Positions 1-6,799 of a stretch of 42,443 bases of DNA are shown here, in pieces. The stretch's first letter is position 1. Every line of letters begins with the position of its first letter. The notes below the pieces were generated by a model, which did not search any database, had not been told where the DNA came from, and saw only the letters and a list, made by a program, of their open reading frames with translations. This DNA comes from a virus, in the IMG/VR virus record IMGVR_UViG_3300042450_000497, positions 1 to 42,443 of that record; one strand, given 5' to 3'. The position numbers were made by a program, and so were the translations under genes.

Positions 1-39
1 TGCAGACTTGGTGGCATCCACCACAAAAACGATGCATAA
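1..39 (+). CDS. Possible 3' end of an upstream gene (partial)
   Basis: Frame 1 is open from the window edge to a TAA at 37-39 and would give a C-terminus ending GIHHKNDA. Frames 2 and 3 are also open for a similar distance, so the frame cannot be fixed. It is listed only because the + strand packing of this region makes an upstream gene likely. No function can be assigned. Confidence 0.25.
   Translation, partial: CRLGGIHHKNDA
9..23 (+). terminator. Short hairpin at the left edge
   Basis: TGGTGG at 9-14 pairs perfectly with CCACCA at 18-23 across a 3-nt loop. It is followed by an A-rich rather than a T-rich run, so it is not a classical intrinsic terminator. It may lie inside the end of the upstream gene. 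Confidence 0.25.
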
Positions 40-62
40 TATAAACTAACTATAACAATAAT

Positions 63-335
63 ATGGCAGACCAATACGATAACACGAATCGCGGATCACT
101 CTTCAAGAATGACCGCAAAGAACTGGACACTCATCCAGACTACAACGGATCCATCAACATTGAGGGAACTGATTACTGGCTCAACGGGTGGATCAAGGAG
201 TCCAAGAAGGATGGTAAGAAGTTCTTTAGCTTGTCAGTCAAGCCAAAGGATCAAGGCGCAACCAAAACCCCTGCAAAGGCCAAATCCGCTCCAGCACGGG
301 CCAAGGATTCGGATGGAGATGACATTCCGTTTTAA
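63..335 (+). CDS. Small protein with SSB-like acidic C-terminal tail
   Basis: The 90-aa protein has an N-terminal half typical of a small phage family (NTNRGSLFKNDRKE, then a segment with GWIKESKKDGKKFFSLSVKPK). That half looks like a compact beta-rich fold. It is followed by a Lys/Ala/Pro-rich linker and an acidic end, DSDGDDIPF. The DDIPF terminus matches the C-terminal tip that bacterial single-stranded DNA-binding proteins use to recruit replication and repair partners. I infer a single-strand DNA-binding or replisome-associated role. There is no Shine-Dalgarno sequence; the start sits in ataacaataatATG. The 178 nt downstream are non-coding and structured. It could instead be an uncharacterised protein that merely mimics the tip. 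Confidence 0.75.
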   Translation: MADQYDNTNRGSLFKNDRKELDTHPDYNGSINIEGTDYWLNGWIKESKKDGKKFFSLSVKPKDQGATKTPAKAKSAPARAKDSDGDDIPF

Positions 336-339
336 CTAA

Positions 340-517
340 CACTTTCCTCGCTAATCTATTTAGGTCAGTCCCGTAGATAGCAGGGGACAACGGGGGCAAG
401 CGCATCCGAAAAAACGCTGACTAATTTTAAGGGATTGTAGCGGCAACCATGTGTGCTGGTTATCATTTGACCCTGTGAGGCAACTACATAAAACCTCACA
501 CCCCATTTTATAAATAC
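340..517 (+). ncRNA. Structured intergenic region, possible RNA element
   Basis: I find no ORF with coding character here. Three pairings can form a three-way junction: GTCA 364-367 with TGAC 418-421, GTCCC 368-372 with GGGAC 384-388, and AGCG 399-402 with CGCT 415-418. A second hairpin is AACCA 445-449 with TGGTT 457-461, and a third lies at 474-500. No known RNA family is recognised. It could be a leader for the next operon, a small RNA or a replication site. Confidence 0.3.
474..500 (+). terminator. Hairpin before the 518 gene
   Basis: TGTGAGG at 474-480 pairs perfectly with CCTCACA at 494-500 over a 13-nt loop. It is followed by CCCC then ATTTTAT. The weak T-run makes it a possible terminator or processing stem closing the transcript of the 63-335 gene. 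Confidence 0.35.
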
Positions 518-904
518 ATGAACGAAATTATAACATCAGACTACTTCCCCGGTCAAAATTGCGACTGCGAAGCTCGTAGCAGTTACGAGTGCGGTTGTGA
601 CGCAGACTGGACACCAACTGAGGTTTACAAGTTGCGAGAGGATGCAAAGCAACTAGCTGACAGTCTAACTGCACTGGAGTTGCACTCCACCAGCGAGTTG
701 GCTAGGCTGGAGCAAGAACGTGACGAGGCTTTATCTCAAATTGCTCAAGCCGAATGCAGAGCAGAACGATTCTGCCAAGAACGTGACGAGGCGCGGGAGG
801 CGTTGATGAAGATCGAGGATTTATTTATTGATGGCACAGACATTTATGCAGATCGCGAAAACATGGGAACTATTGCCAGAAAAGCATTGGAGGGCGCAAA
901 ATGA
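518..904 (+). CDS. Coiled-coil phage protein of unknown function
   Basis: The 128-aa protein opens with a Cys-rich segment (CDCEARSSYECGCD, about residues 15-28) that could bind a metal. A long charged helix follows at about residues 36-105, with repeated QERDEA-type heptads (LEQERDEAL, CQERDEAREAL), so it is predicted to be a coiled coil. The end, ARKALEG, is typical of a broad group of phage accessory proteins that pair a coiled coil with a short C-terminal helix. It overlaps the next gene by ATGA, implying translational coupling. No function is assigned. Confidence 0.75.
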   Translation: MNEIITSDYFPGQNCDCEARSSYECGCDADWTPTEVYKLREDAKQLADSLTALELHSTSELARLEQERDEALSQIAQAECRAERFCQERDEAREALMKIEDLFIDGTDIYADRENMGTIARKALEGAK

Positions 905-1182
905 GCGAAACACCATACACCTCCGAGGTGGAACGTCTGAAGGAATGCGACAAGGACTACCGATCCATTGCCGCACAGTTGTCCGTATTCTGCTCCGCTG
1001 CCATCTTTGCACTAAGGGCAGCCAACAAGGATTTGGAGGACGCACAGGTCAAATGTGAAACCATTCCTGACCCATTCGCGGCACAGGCAATCGATGATAT
1101 GTTTGCCCAGTACCTAGAGTCACTACGGGACTACCCTGAGATAATGGCGATAGCACTCAAATTCATACAGCAATCACGATAG
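901..1182 (+). CDS. Hypothetical helical protein
   Basis: The 93-aa protein starts in an ATGA overlap with the preceding stop and appears mostly helical (RLKECDKDYRSIAAQL; IFALRAANKDLEDAQ). I recognise no domain. The overlap and the tight spacing to the next gene (3 nt) support it as a real member of the early operon. Confidence 0.65.
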   Translation: MSETPYTSEVERLKECDKDYRSIAAQLSVFCSAAIFALRAANKDLEDAQVKCETIPDPFAAQAIDDMFAQYLESLRDYPEIMAIALKFIQQSR

Positions 1183-1185
1183 ACA

Positions 1186-1647
1186 ATGCAATTAACACTC
1201 AACCCTGACGAGATCCAGATATGTCAACTCATAGGACGTATGCGTTCACTCATTGCACGAAGCAATGGAGTCAAGGATGCCAAGATTGGCAACCAAGACG
1301 GAGCAGAGGCAGACGTTATCGGAATGATGGCAGAGTATGGTTTCGCAAAGCTAATGAATGTATTCCCTGACCTTGGTCTATCACCAAGGAGCGGATCCGC
1401 TGATGGAGTAATGCCAAGCGGAAACAGATACGACATCAAAGCATCAAAGCATCCACATGCTCGCTTGCTATCCACGCTAAAGGTAAACCCAGACGTTGAT
1501 GTGTACGTCCTGTGTGTTGTGGACGCTCCATCACTCGACTACGTTGGATGGGCATGGCAAGAAGACCTCATTAAAGCAGAGAACATTATCAACCTTGGTC
1601 ACGGAGAAGGCTACGCATTAGATCAAGATAAACTAAAACAATTTTAA
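1186..1647 (+). CDS. Putative PD-(D/E)XK-fold nuclease-like protein
   Basis: The 153-aa protein has an N-terminal helical part with a conserved-looking Glu (GMMAEYGFAKLMN, E50). It then has an Asp (SADG, D73) followed ten residues later by YDIKAS (D83, K85) on a predicted beta strand. E...D...(D/E)xK is the active-site layout of the PD-(D/E)XK nuclease superfamily, and small phage members act in DNA repair, recombination or genome degradation. A strand-rich C-terminal half (VDVYVLCVVD; YVGWAWQEDL) fits the fold. The neighbours are a zinc-ribbon protein and a RusA-like gene, so a DNA-processing role is plausible. The assignment rests on motif spacing only. Confidence 0.55.
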   Translation: MQLTLNPDEIQICQLIGRMRSLIARSNGVKDAKIGNQDGAEADVIGMMAEYGFAKLMNVFPDLGLSPRSGSADGVMPSGNRYDIKASKHPHARLLSTLKVNPDVDVYVLCVVDAPSLDYVGWAWQEDLIKAENIINLGHGEGYALDQDKLKQF

Positions 1648-1655
1648 ATATCCAA

Positions 1656-1931
1656 ATGAAAACATACCTAGCAAAATGGCCCAACGGCACAATATCAATC
1701 CTACAAGCAAAAACCTTAGTGGATCTGTTCTGGGATCTCGACGCAGAAGCAGACCCAGCAGAAGCACAATTGTTTGAACTTCCAAAACGATTCCACCTTG
1801 CAACTTGCATAGTTAACAATGAAATACACGTCGATGAAATGTATTGTGAAGATGAATGCAATCTAAAGGAAGTATTCTTTCCAGACACCATCATCGATGA
1901 TTCCTACGCTAATAATCTAGATAGGGTATAA
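1656..1931 (+). CDS. Hypothetical protein
   Basis: The 91-aa acidic protein (MKTYLAKWPNGTISILQA...) has the look of a small alpha/beta domain in which a strand-rich N-terminus precedes a helix (LVDLFWDLDAEAD). It has two Cys near the C-terminus (MYCEDECN). No family is recognised. The start has no Shine-Dalgarno sequence (aatatccaaATG), like most free-standing starts here. Confidence 0.65.
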   Translation: MKTYLAKWPNGTISILQAKTLVDLFWDLDAEADPAEAQLFELPKRFHLATCIVNNEIHVDEMYCEDECNLKEVFFPDTIIDDSYANNLDRV

Positions 1932-1962
1932 ATCCACACAATCATGTACAACTATACCCGCT

Positions 1963-2127
1963 ATGAACGACTACTGGAATGACCCACCCGAACAAGACGA
2001 AGTACCAGAGTGCTGCGACAACGTCATGGACGTGGATGATCACGGCAACTGCAAGTGCAACACCTGCGGTAAAACAATCGAAGCACAACAGGATCCCAAC
2101 CCAGAAGATTACCTAATCGAACAATGA
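1963..2127 (+). CDS. 54-aa zinc-ribbon-like protein
   Basis: This short ORF starts MNDYWNDPPEQ and ends EDYLIEQ, with a Cys cluster between (PECCDN... NCKCNTCGK). CC plus CxCxxC spacing suggests one zinc site. Its stop overlaps the next ATG in an ATGA at 2124-2127, the arrangement used throughout this operon, which supports it as a real gene. No partner or substrate is evident. Confidence 0.65.
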   Translation: MNDYWNDPPEQDEVPECCDNVMDVDDHGNCKCNTCGKTIEAQQDPNPEDYLIEQ

Positions 2128-2531
2128 ACTGGACAACTGAACAACTCAACGAGAAGGGCTACACCCTCGCACCTGACGGACACTATTACTATCATGCAAA
2201 CAAGTTTAACTCTCCATCTAGAAGGCTACTTGACACCATCACTCAACACGCTCCTAAACGCGCATTGGTCAAAGTACCAAAAGCAAAAGAACCTAGCAAG
2301 GACTGCACTGCTAAGTGCAATCCGAAGTACACTCTCGCACTTACAAGATTCTCAACCAAGACTCTCGACGTTGATAACCTTGCTGGAGGAAGCAAACCTC
2401 TCATTGACCAAATCCGCTACGCCAAACTCATCCCGGACGATAACCCAGAAAGCGTCGAAATCACGTTCTCGCAAGTCAAAGTCAAAACTCAAGCAGAGCA
2501 ACGAACTGAAGTCAGGATTACCAAAGCGTAA
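2124..2531 (+). CDS. RusA-like Holliday junction resolvase, coding signal split between frames
   Basis: This frame starts in an ATGA overlap and gives 135 aa. Its C-terminal part, from about residue 68, matches the RusA core: KYTLALTRFS, LDVDNLAGGSKPLIDQ, LIPDDNPESV and RTEVRI. The catalytic-type Asp residues are in LDVDN and IPDD. RusA dimers cut four-way DNA junctions. The N-terminal RusA motif (PSLNTLLNAHW) is not in this frame but in the +1 frame at 2194-2322. A full protein therefore needs a -1 shift near 2314-2330 if translation starts at ATG 2194, or two compensating shifts if it starts at 2124 (where KGYTLAPDGHYYYH also looks like genuine leader sequence). A sequencing indel, a recent mutation and recoding are all possible. 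Confidence 0.7.
   Translation: MNWTTEQLNEKGYTLAPDGHYYYHANKFNSPSRRLLDTITQHAPKRALVKVPKAKEPSKDCTAKCNPKYTLALTRFSTKTLDVDNLAGGSKPLIDQIRYAKLIPDDNPESVEITFSQVKVKTQAEQRTEVRITKA
2194..2322 (+). other. Out-of-frame N-terminal RusA segment
   Basis: Reading from ATG 2194 gives LHLEGYLTPSLNTLLNAHWS followed by KYQKQKNLARTALLSAI. This is the classical RusA start: a beta strand, the PSLN..L..HW motif, then a basic helix. The frame stays open to 2565 but loses all similarity after about 2325, where the family resemblance resumes in the 2124 frame. Confidence 0.65.
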
Positions 2532-2554
2532 ACCCAAGCAGTCACAATCACCAC

Positions 2555-3055
2555 ATGAGCTTTAAACCATCACGCAAAGTAGGCACTCCTCCCAAGTACG
2601 ACGAGGCTATCGGAGATGAAATCTGCGAGAGACTCGCAATGGGCCAAACACTCTCATCCATCTGTAACCTAGAAGGTATGCCAAACTACTCAACGGTATG
2701 GCGTTGGGAATGCTCAAATGAAGAATTCCGCAATAAATCTGCTCACTCACGCAAAATAGGTACTCACGCAATCGCTGATGACTGCATTCGCATAGCAGAC
2801 GATCCAATGCTCGATGCTCAGGAGAAGAGGGTCAGAATTGACACTCGTATCCGTCTACTCGGCAAATGGAACGCACGTCAATACGGCGATAAAATCGAGA
2901 TTGAAAACACGAATGCCAAACCACTCAACGTCACATTCACGATTGGTGATCGCAACGCTGAACCAATAGAGCTAATCGAGGGGCGAGATCCTCAACCAGT
3001 GCAACAACTGATCGAGCCGCAGATCGAAGCGACACGGACAGATCATGTGGGATAG
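2555..3055 (+). CDS. Terminase small subunit (putative)
   Basis: The 166-aa protein has an N-terminal helix-turn-helix-like region (about residues 15-52: KYDEAIGDEICERLAMG, SSICNLEGMPNYSTVWRW). A long helical stretch follows (HSRKIGTHAIADDCIRIADD; KRVRIDTRIRLLGKWNARQY) and then a Pro/Gln-rich tail. This order is typical of phage small terminases that recognise the packaging site and hand DNA to the large subunit. An unusual point is that the large subunit lies about 4.5 kb downstream, separated by metabolic genes. Some family members are annotated only as DNA-binding proteins. Confidence 0.7.
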   Translation: MSFKPSRKVGTPPKYDEAIGDEICERLAMGQTLSSICNLEGMPNYSTVWRWECSNEEFRNKSAHSRKIGTHAIADDCIRIADDPMLDAQEKRVRIDTRIRLLGKWNARQYGDKIEIENTNAKPLNVTFTIGDRNAEPIELIEGRDPQPVQQLIEPQIEATRTDHVG

Positions 3056-3165
3056 CGCACGATTTGCTAATGTATTTTAACCACAAAATCACTGATGTTG
3101 TCGATAATAATCACCATATTGTGGCAACATATTTTAAAATCACCATATCTAGGGTTAAATCATAA
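3056..3165. promoter_or_regulatory. AT-rich repeat-bearing gap, candidate regulatory site
   Basis: This gap carries two copies of AATCACCATAT (3109-3119, 3138-3148) and two of TATTTTAA (3073-3080, 3130-3137). A TGTTG/CAACA inverted pair (3096-3100 and 3125-3129) surrounds the first AATCACCATAT. I see no convincing -35/-10 pair. Repeats spaced about three helical turns apart would suit an operator. Confidence 0.35.
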
Positions 3166-3375
3166 ATGGTCAAATTATGCCCCAAATGCAGTTCTACGAC
3201 ACACGTTATGGAATGCCGTGACCTCGGCAATCGATTTTCGAGACGCAGGTACTGCAACAACGGAAAGTGCAACCACAGGTATTCAACATACGAAGTGAGC
3301 GCACAGGACTACCTGAGCCTCAAACAAGTCAACAACATGAAAGCAAAACTAACCGAGATCATCGAGAACCTATGA
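3166..3375 (+). CDS. NrdR-like zinc-ribbon protein
   Basis: The 69-aa protein has CPKC at residues 5-8, FSRRRYC ending at C30, then KCNHRYSTYE with C35. The CPxC...RRRxC...C..RxSTYE order is that of the NrdR/Ogr-type zinc ribbon. The ATP-cone that follows in NrdR is absent; a short helix ends the protein. A role as a small DNA- or RNA-binding regulator is inferred. It follows the repeat-bearing gap and overlaps the next gene by ATGA. Confidence 0.65.
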   Translation: MVKLCPKCSSTTHVMECRDLGNRFSRRRYCNNGKCNHRYSTYEVSAQDYLSLKQVNNMKAKLTEIIENL

Positions 3376-3527
3376 AGGCGCATGAGATAACACCAGAGAT
3401 GCGTATAATCCAGCAACAAAAGCAGGAGATTAGAGAATTGCGGCAAATCATCCATGAATTGCAGCATGACGTAAACAAGCAGAAGTCCTTGATCAACAAG
3501 CTAAAGAACAAGGAAAATAACCAATAA
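3372..3527 (+). CDS. Short coiled-coil protein
   Basis: The 51-aa protein starts MKAHEITPEM. The start is chosen at the ATGA overlap (3372-3375) rather than an upstream in-frame ATG at 3267 that would bury most of the previous gene. From residue 12 it is a continuous charged helix (QQQKQEIRELRQIIHELQHD...), a predicted coiled coil. Function unknown. Confidence 0.6.
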   Translation: MKAHEITPEMRIIQQQKQEIRELRQIIHELQHDVNKQKSLINKLKNKENNQ

Positions 3528-3552
3528 CTTCACATAACAGCAGTAGTACATA

Positions 3553-4677
3553 ATGAAAACAGAAAAAATGAGATTCCACGCACTGGGACTTCCACACACA
3601 GTTACATCCAAAGAGTTTAATGCCTGTGCCTACACGCAGAAGGTAGTCAAATTCGGCAAAATGATGACCGATAGGGGCCATGAGGTCATCCACTACGGGC
3701 ATGAGGACAGTGACTTGCAATGCACTGAACACGTCAGTGTCCTGACCAACGAGGACTTTGCCAAGAGTTATGGCAGTCACGATTGGCGCAAGACGTTCTT
3801 CAAGTTCAACACCGAGGATCACGCATACCAGACGTTCTATGCCAATGCCATCAGGGAGGTAGGAAAGCGCAAGCAGAAGAATGACTTCCTGCTTCCCTTC
3901 TGGGGATCTGGAGTCAGACCCATCTGTGACGCTCACCAACACGATATGATCGTGGTGGAGCCGGGGATTGGGTATGCGGGTGGACATTGGGCGCGGTGGA
4001 AGGTTTGGGAGAGCTATGCCATCTACCATGCTCATTGTGGCATGGGTGCTGTTGGGCAGTGCCAGCAGGATAACTATAGCGTAGTTATTCCTAACTATTT
4101 CGACATCGATGATTTCGTCTTCAATGACCAGAAAGAAGACTATTTCCTTTACCTTGGCAGGGTCTATAGCGGCAAGGGTGTTGATATCGCCATCGATGCA
4201 ACGCGCAGGGCGGGAGTTAAATTGATTGTAGCTGGGCAAAAGGAAGCAGGGTATACATTCCCCCCTCACGTCGAATATGTTGGCTACGCTGACGTTCCTA
4301 AGCGCAAGGAACTCATGTCTAAGGCTAGGGCATCCTTCCTGCCATCACAGTATGTCGAACCATTCGGTGGAGTGCAGATCGAGAACCTATTGAGCGGAAC
4401 ACCAACCATCACCAGCGACTGGGGATCCTTCGCGGAGAACAACCTGCATGGCGTAACTGGGTATCGATGCAGAACGATGGGTGACTATGTGGATGCAGTC
4501 GAAAATATCGACCGCATCAGACCAGCGGACTGCCGCAAGTTCGGAGAGAACTTTACACTTGAACGAGTTGCACCGAGGTACGAGAAGTATTTCCAAGACG
4601 TGCTTGACGTACACAACGGAGCGGGATGGTACGCTGAAGGCAATGGAATCGATGCAATGACAATGATTTACCCATGA
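3553..4677 (+). CDS. Glycosyltransferase, GT4/GT-B type
   Basis: The 374-aa protein carries hallmarks of retaining GT-B enzymes that use nucleotide sugars. A domain-junction motif IPNYFDIDDF lies at residues 179-188 and LGRVYSGKGVD at 201-211. The donor-binding block EPFGG...LLSGTPTITSDWG (about 269-291) contains the E(x7)E-like pattern E269/E277. An alternative start is Met6 (MRFHALGLPH). It overlaps the following methyltransferase gene by ATGA, so the two probably act together, for example to build or cap a glycan on virion protein, DNA or host surface. No substrate can be read from sequence. Confidence 0.88.
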   Translation: MKTEKMRFHALGLPHTVTSKEFNACAYTQKVVKFGKMMTDRGHEVIHYGHEDSDLQCTEHVSVLTNEDFAKSYGSHDWRKTFFKFNTEDHAYQTFYANAIREVGKRKQKNDFLLPFWGSGVRPICDAHQHDMIVVEPGIGYAGGHWARWKVWESYAIYHAHCGMGAVGQCQQDNYSVVIPNYFDIDDFVFNDQKEDYFLYLGRVYSGKGVDIAIDATRRAGVKLIVAGQKEAGYTFPPHVEYVGYADVPKRKELMSKARASFLPSQYVEPFGGVQIENLLSGTPTITSDWGSFAENNLHGVTGYRCRTMGDYVDAVENIDRIRPADCRKFGENFTLERVAPRYEKYFQDVLDVHNGAGWYAEGNGIDAMTMIYP

Positions 4678-5228
4678 GCGACTACACATTTGAATCGCAG
4701 TACTGGGGAGACTGCTGCAATACATTCGATGAAGACCAGAAGCATTACGTCTATGGCAGATTCATGGGACTGCATCAGGTTGGCTACGGGTTCAGCCTGT
4801 CAGGCAAGTCAGTGCTGGACATAGGAGGTGGCCCAACGTCCATGCTGCTAAAATCGAAGGGACTTGGCAGGGCATTGGTAGTTGATCCGTTAACATATCC
4901 GTCATGGACTTACGCTCGGTACGATGCTCACGGGGTGGAGTGTCTGGTGACGCGAGGTGAAGACGTGGTAGAAGAAGGGTTCGATGAGTGTTGGATTTAC
5001 AATTGCTTGCAGCATACAGATGACCCTGCGCTAATCATCCGCAACGCACTACGAGCGGCAAAGGTGCTTCGTATATTTGAATGGGTTGACATTGAACCAC
5101 ATGAGGGGCATCCGCAGATGATAACAAAAAAGATGCTTGACGAAAGCATAGGCAGTGAGGGAAGGTTAGTCCACCTATCCGAGGCAGGTTGTTTCGGCAA
5201 GGCATACTACAACATACATACAAAATGA
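4674..5228 (+). CDS. SAM-dependent methyltransferase
   Basis: The 184-aa class I methyltransferase has SAM motif I at residues 47-54 (VLDIGGGP). An acidic strand end follows (ALVVDP) and then a motif near CWIYNCLQHTDDP that corresponds to the post-motif region used by small-molecule or sugar methyltransferases. The DNA methyltransferase catalytic signature (N/D-PP-Y) is absent. The ATGA coupling to the GT4 gene suggests sugar or glycan methylation. The end of the gene overlaps the MazG-like start by ATGA. Confidence 0.8.
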   Translation: MSDYTFESQYWGDCCNTFDEDQKHYVYGRFMGLHQVGYGFSLSGKSVLDIGGGPTSMLLKSKGLGRALVVDPLTYPSWTYARYDAHGVECLVTRGEDVVEEGFDECWIYNCLQHTDDPALIIRNALRAAKVLRIFEWVDIEPHEGHPQMITKKMLDESIGSEGRLVHLSEAGCFGKAYYNIHTK

Positions 5229-5689
5229 AATTAACTACACCATACGAGCAGTTTGTGCAGTCCATCGTGAAGCCGGGGCATGACATACTTGTCCAGCTAA
5301 CACCTCTTCAGGCATCCATTCTCCACATGGCAGTGGGGGTCAGTGGGGAAGCGGGTGAGTTGCTTGACGCAATCAAGAAACACGCTATCTACCAGAAGCA
5401 ACTAGACATCAACAACGTGATTGAAGAAGCAGGAGACATCCTGTTCTACCTGACTGGCCTGTTGAACGAGTTAGGCTTGACTATTGAGGAGTGCATGGAA
5501 GCAAATGTTGCGAAGCTATCGAAGAGGTATCCTCAACACCAGTATAGCAACGCAGCAGCAATTGCACGGGCAGACAAGCTGCACGTGATCGAGGAACCCG
5601 TTGTGCTGAAGGATGACGATGACTTGGATGGAGTGAAGGTTGAGCGCACCTGTCGCATCGATGATCCAGAATGTGAGTCCTGCCAATAA
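5225..5689 (+). CDS. MazG-like NTP pyrophosphohydrolase
   Basis: The 154-aa all-alpha NTP-PPase has GVSGEAGELLDAIKK (E42, E45) and VIEEAGDILFYLTGLL (E68, D71), the EExxE/ExxD metal-binding pattern of MazG and dUTPase-like enzymes. The C-terminal 40 residues form an acidic tail (DDDDLDG) with a Cys pair (CESC). Phage members hydrolyse nucleotides such as dNTPs or alarmone precursors. With the nearby dCMP deaminase this indicates management of the nucleotide pool. The start is placed at the ATGA overlap (5225), not at the in-frame upstream ATG 5189. Confidence 0.85.
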   Translation: MKLTTPYEQFVQSIVKPGHDILVQLTPLQASILHMAVGVSGEAGELLDAIKKHAIYQKQLDINNVIEEAGDILFYLTGLLNELGLTIEECMEANVAKLSKRYPQHQYSNAAAIARADKLHVIEEPVVLKDDDDLDGVKVERTCRIDDPECESCQ

Positions 5690-5699
5690 GGTGTCATAT

Positions 5700-5780
5700 A
5701 TGGGATATATCATAGGCTATATCGTGTTAGCGGTTATTATATTGTATGTTGTGTACGATGGTCTGAAGGGTGACGAATGA
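5700..5780 (+). CDS. 26-aa single-span membrane peptide
   Basis: The ORF MGYIIGYIVLAVIILYVVYD plus a GLKGDE tail is one hydrophobic transmembrane segment with a charged end. It is too small for confident calling by length. However, it fills the gap and its stop overlaps the next ATG (ATGA, 5777-5780), the local rule for real genes. It could regulate lysis or modify the inner membrane. Confidence 0.5.
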   Translation: MGYIIGYIVLAVIILYVVYDGLKGDE

Positions 5781-5953
5781 ACACTCTGGAACATTACATC
5801 GAATACAAAAGACTTAACGCAACCAAGGTGATGAACGCACTGCAACTCAACGGAATCATTAGTGACGAGTGTATCTTTCCAGACGAGGTTAGAGACTCTG
5901 GACAGGCAGTCTACTGGTTGGAAGACCATATGGGAGAAATAAATAGATCATGA
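5777..5953 (+). CDS. Hypothetical 58-aa protein
   Basis: The ORF starts MNTLEHYIEYKRLNATKVMN and ends MGEINRS. It has ATGA overlaps at both its start (5777) and its stop (5950), which is strong positional support. It contains a short helical N-terminus resembling a degraded HTH (NATKVMNALQLNGIIS). No family recognised. Confidence 0.6.
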   Translation: MNTLEHYIEYKRLNATKVMNALQLNGIISDECIFPDEVRDSGQAVYWLEDHMGEINRS

Positions 5954-6339
5954 ACTGGGATGAATATGCGCTATCGATAGCTGAAGTGGTAGCCAAGAAG
6001 AGCAAAGACCCTTGGAGGCAGGTTGGTGCTGTGTTGTTGCGTCACGACAACACTGTTGCAGCGTGTGGGTACAACGGATTCCCACCGCACATGGAGGAAG
6101 ACTGGACTGACAGGGAAAAGCGTAGGAATTACGTTGTCCATGCCGAGCAGAACGCATTGCGCCATGTTAAGCCATTGGAGTGCTATCTGTTGGCATCAAC
6201 AACATTGCCATGTAACAACTGCTTGAAATCGCTTGCATCATATGGCATCAAGCGGATAGTCTATCGTGAGACGTATCCAACGGACGAATCGACCACCATG
6301 CTTGCAGCGGAATTTAACATTGCTTTGATAAACGTATGA
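5950..6339 (+). CDS. dCMP/cytidine deaminase family protein
   Basis: The 129-aa zinc deaminase has HAE at residues 64-66 (H64 zinc ligand, E66 proton shuttle) and PCNNC at 87-91 (C88 and C91 zinc ligands). The N-terminal SKDPWRQVGAVLLR and the GYNGFP loop are typical of deoxycytidylate deaminases, which convert dCMP to dUMP for dTTP synthesis. No thymidylate synthase is visible in the window. It is shorter than cellular dCMP deaminases (about 150-180 aa) but complete in its core. It is coupled by ATGA at both ends. Confidence 0.88.
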   Translation: MNWDEYALSIAEVVAKKSKDPWRQVGAVLLRHDNTVAACGYNGFPPHMEEDWTDREKRRNYVVHAEQNALRHVKPLECYLLASTTLPCNNCLKSLASYGIKRIVYRETYPTDESTTMLAAEFNIALINV

Positions 6340-6557
6340 CAAAAGAAGAACTCTGGAAAGTGTACAGCAACAAGAACCCTTCGTTCAACGGAAGGGGGAA
6401 CGTCACCATGTCTGCGAAAGGACTTCGTAAGCTATTCGATACGACTTGGGATGTTGCAATGTATGACGGGGAAGAGGAAGGGGAAGACGAACCAAGATCA
6501 TACCATAGCACTAGTGCTGGCGTGGATGCACTGAAGAGTATCTTTGGAATGAAATGA
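6336..6557 (+). CDS. Hypothetical protein with acidic loop
   Basis: The 73-aa protein starts MTKEELWKVYSNKNPSF and has a central acidic run (DGEEEGEDEP). The N-terminus (E.LW..Y..KNPSF) is seen in other phage small proteins near nucleotide-metabolism genes. ATGA overlaps at both ends support it. Function unknown. Confidence 0.65.
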   Translation: MTKEELWKVYSNKNPSFNGRGNVTMSAKGLRKLFDTTWDVAMYDGEEEGEDEPRSYHSTSAGVDALKSIFGMK

Positions 6558-6799
6558 TTGAGCCAAACATAGCGCAGAAGGCGATTAGCTTTGTGAAGAG
6601 TGCAGCGGCATTCGTCAGAGCAGGAATGCCCATACGGAATAAAGAGCAGATCGAGGAGAGATTACTTATTTGCAACCAGTGTGTTCACTACGATGCCACG
6701 GCATTTAGTGGTGCGGGAAAGTGCGGTGTTTGCGGATGCAACATGGAGATAAAAGTAGTTATGGACACGGAGCGTTGTCCGCTAGATCATTGGGCATGA
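6554..6799 (+). CDS. Cys-rich zinc-binding protein (DUF6171-like)
   Basis: The 81-aa protein has a helical N-terminus followed by CNQC (C40, C43), GKCGVCGC (C57, C60, C62) and ERCPLDHW (C75). The C..C...CG.CGC...K....CPL..W pattern belongs to a widespread phage and bacterial small zinc-domain family of unknown role. A distantly similar Cys pattern recurs in the 9539-10120 product. It is coupled by ATGA to both neighbours. Confidence 0.7.
   Translation: MIEPNIAQKAISFVKSAAAFVRAGMPIRNKEQIEERLLICNQCVHYDATAFSGAGKCGVCGCNMEIKVVMDTERCPLDHWA

Noticed and set aside
3493-4269. 258-aa ORF on the - strand opposite the GT4 gene
   Set aside because: The + strand carries clear glycosyltransferase motifs; the reverse product has no family resemblance.
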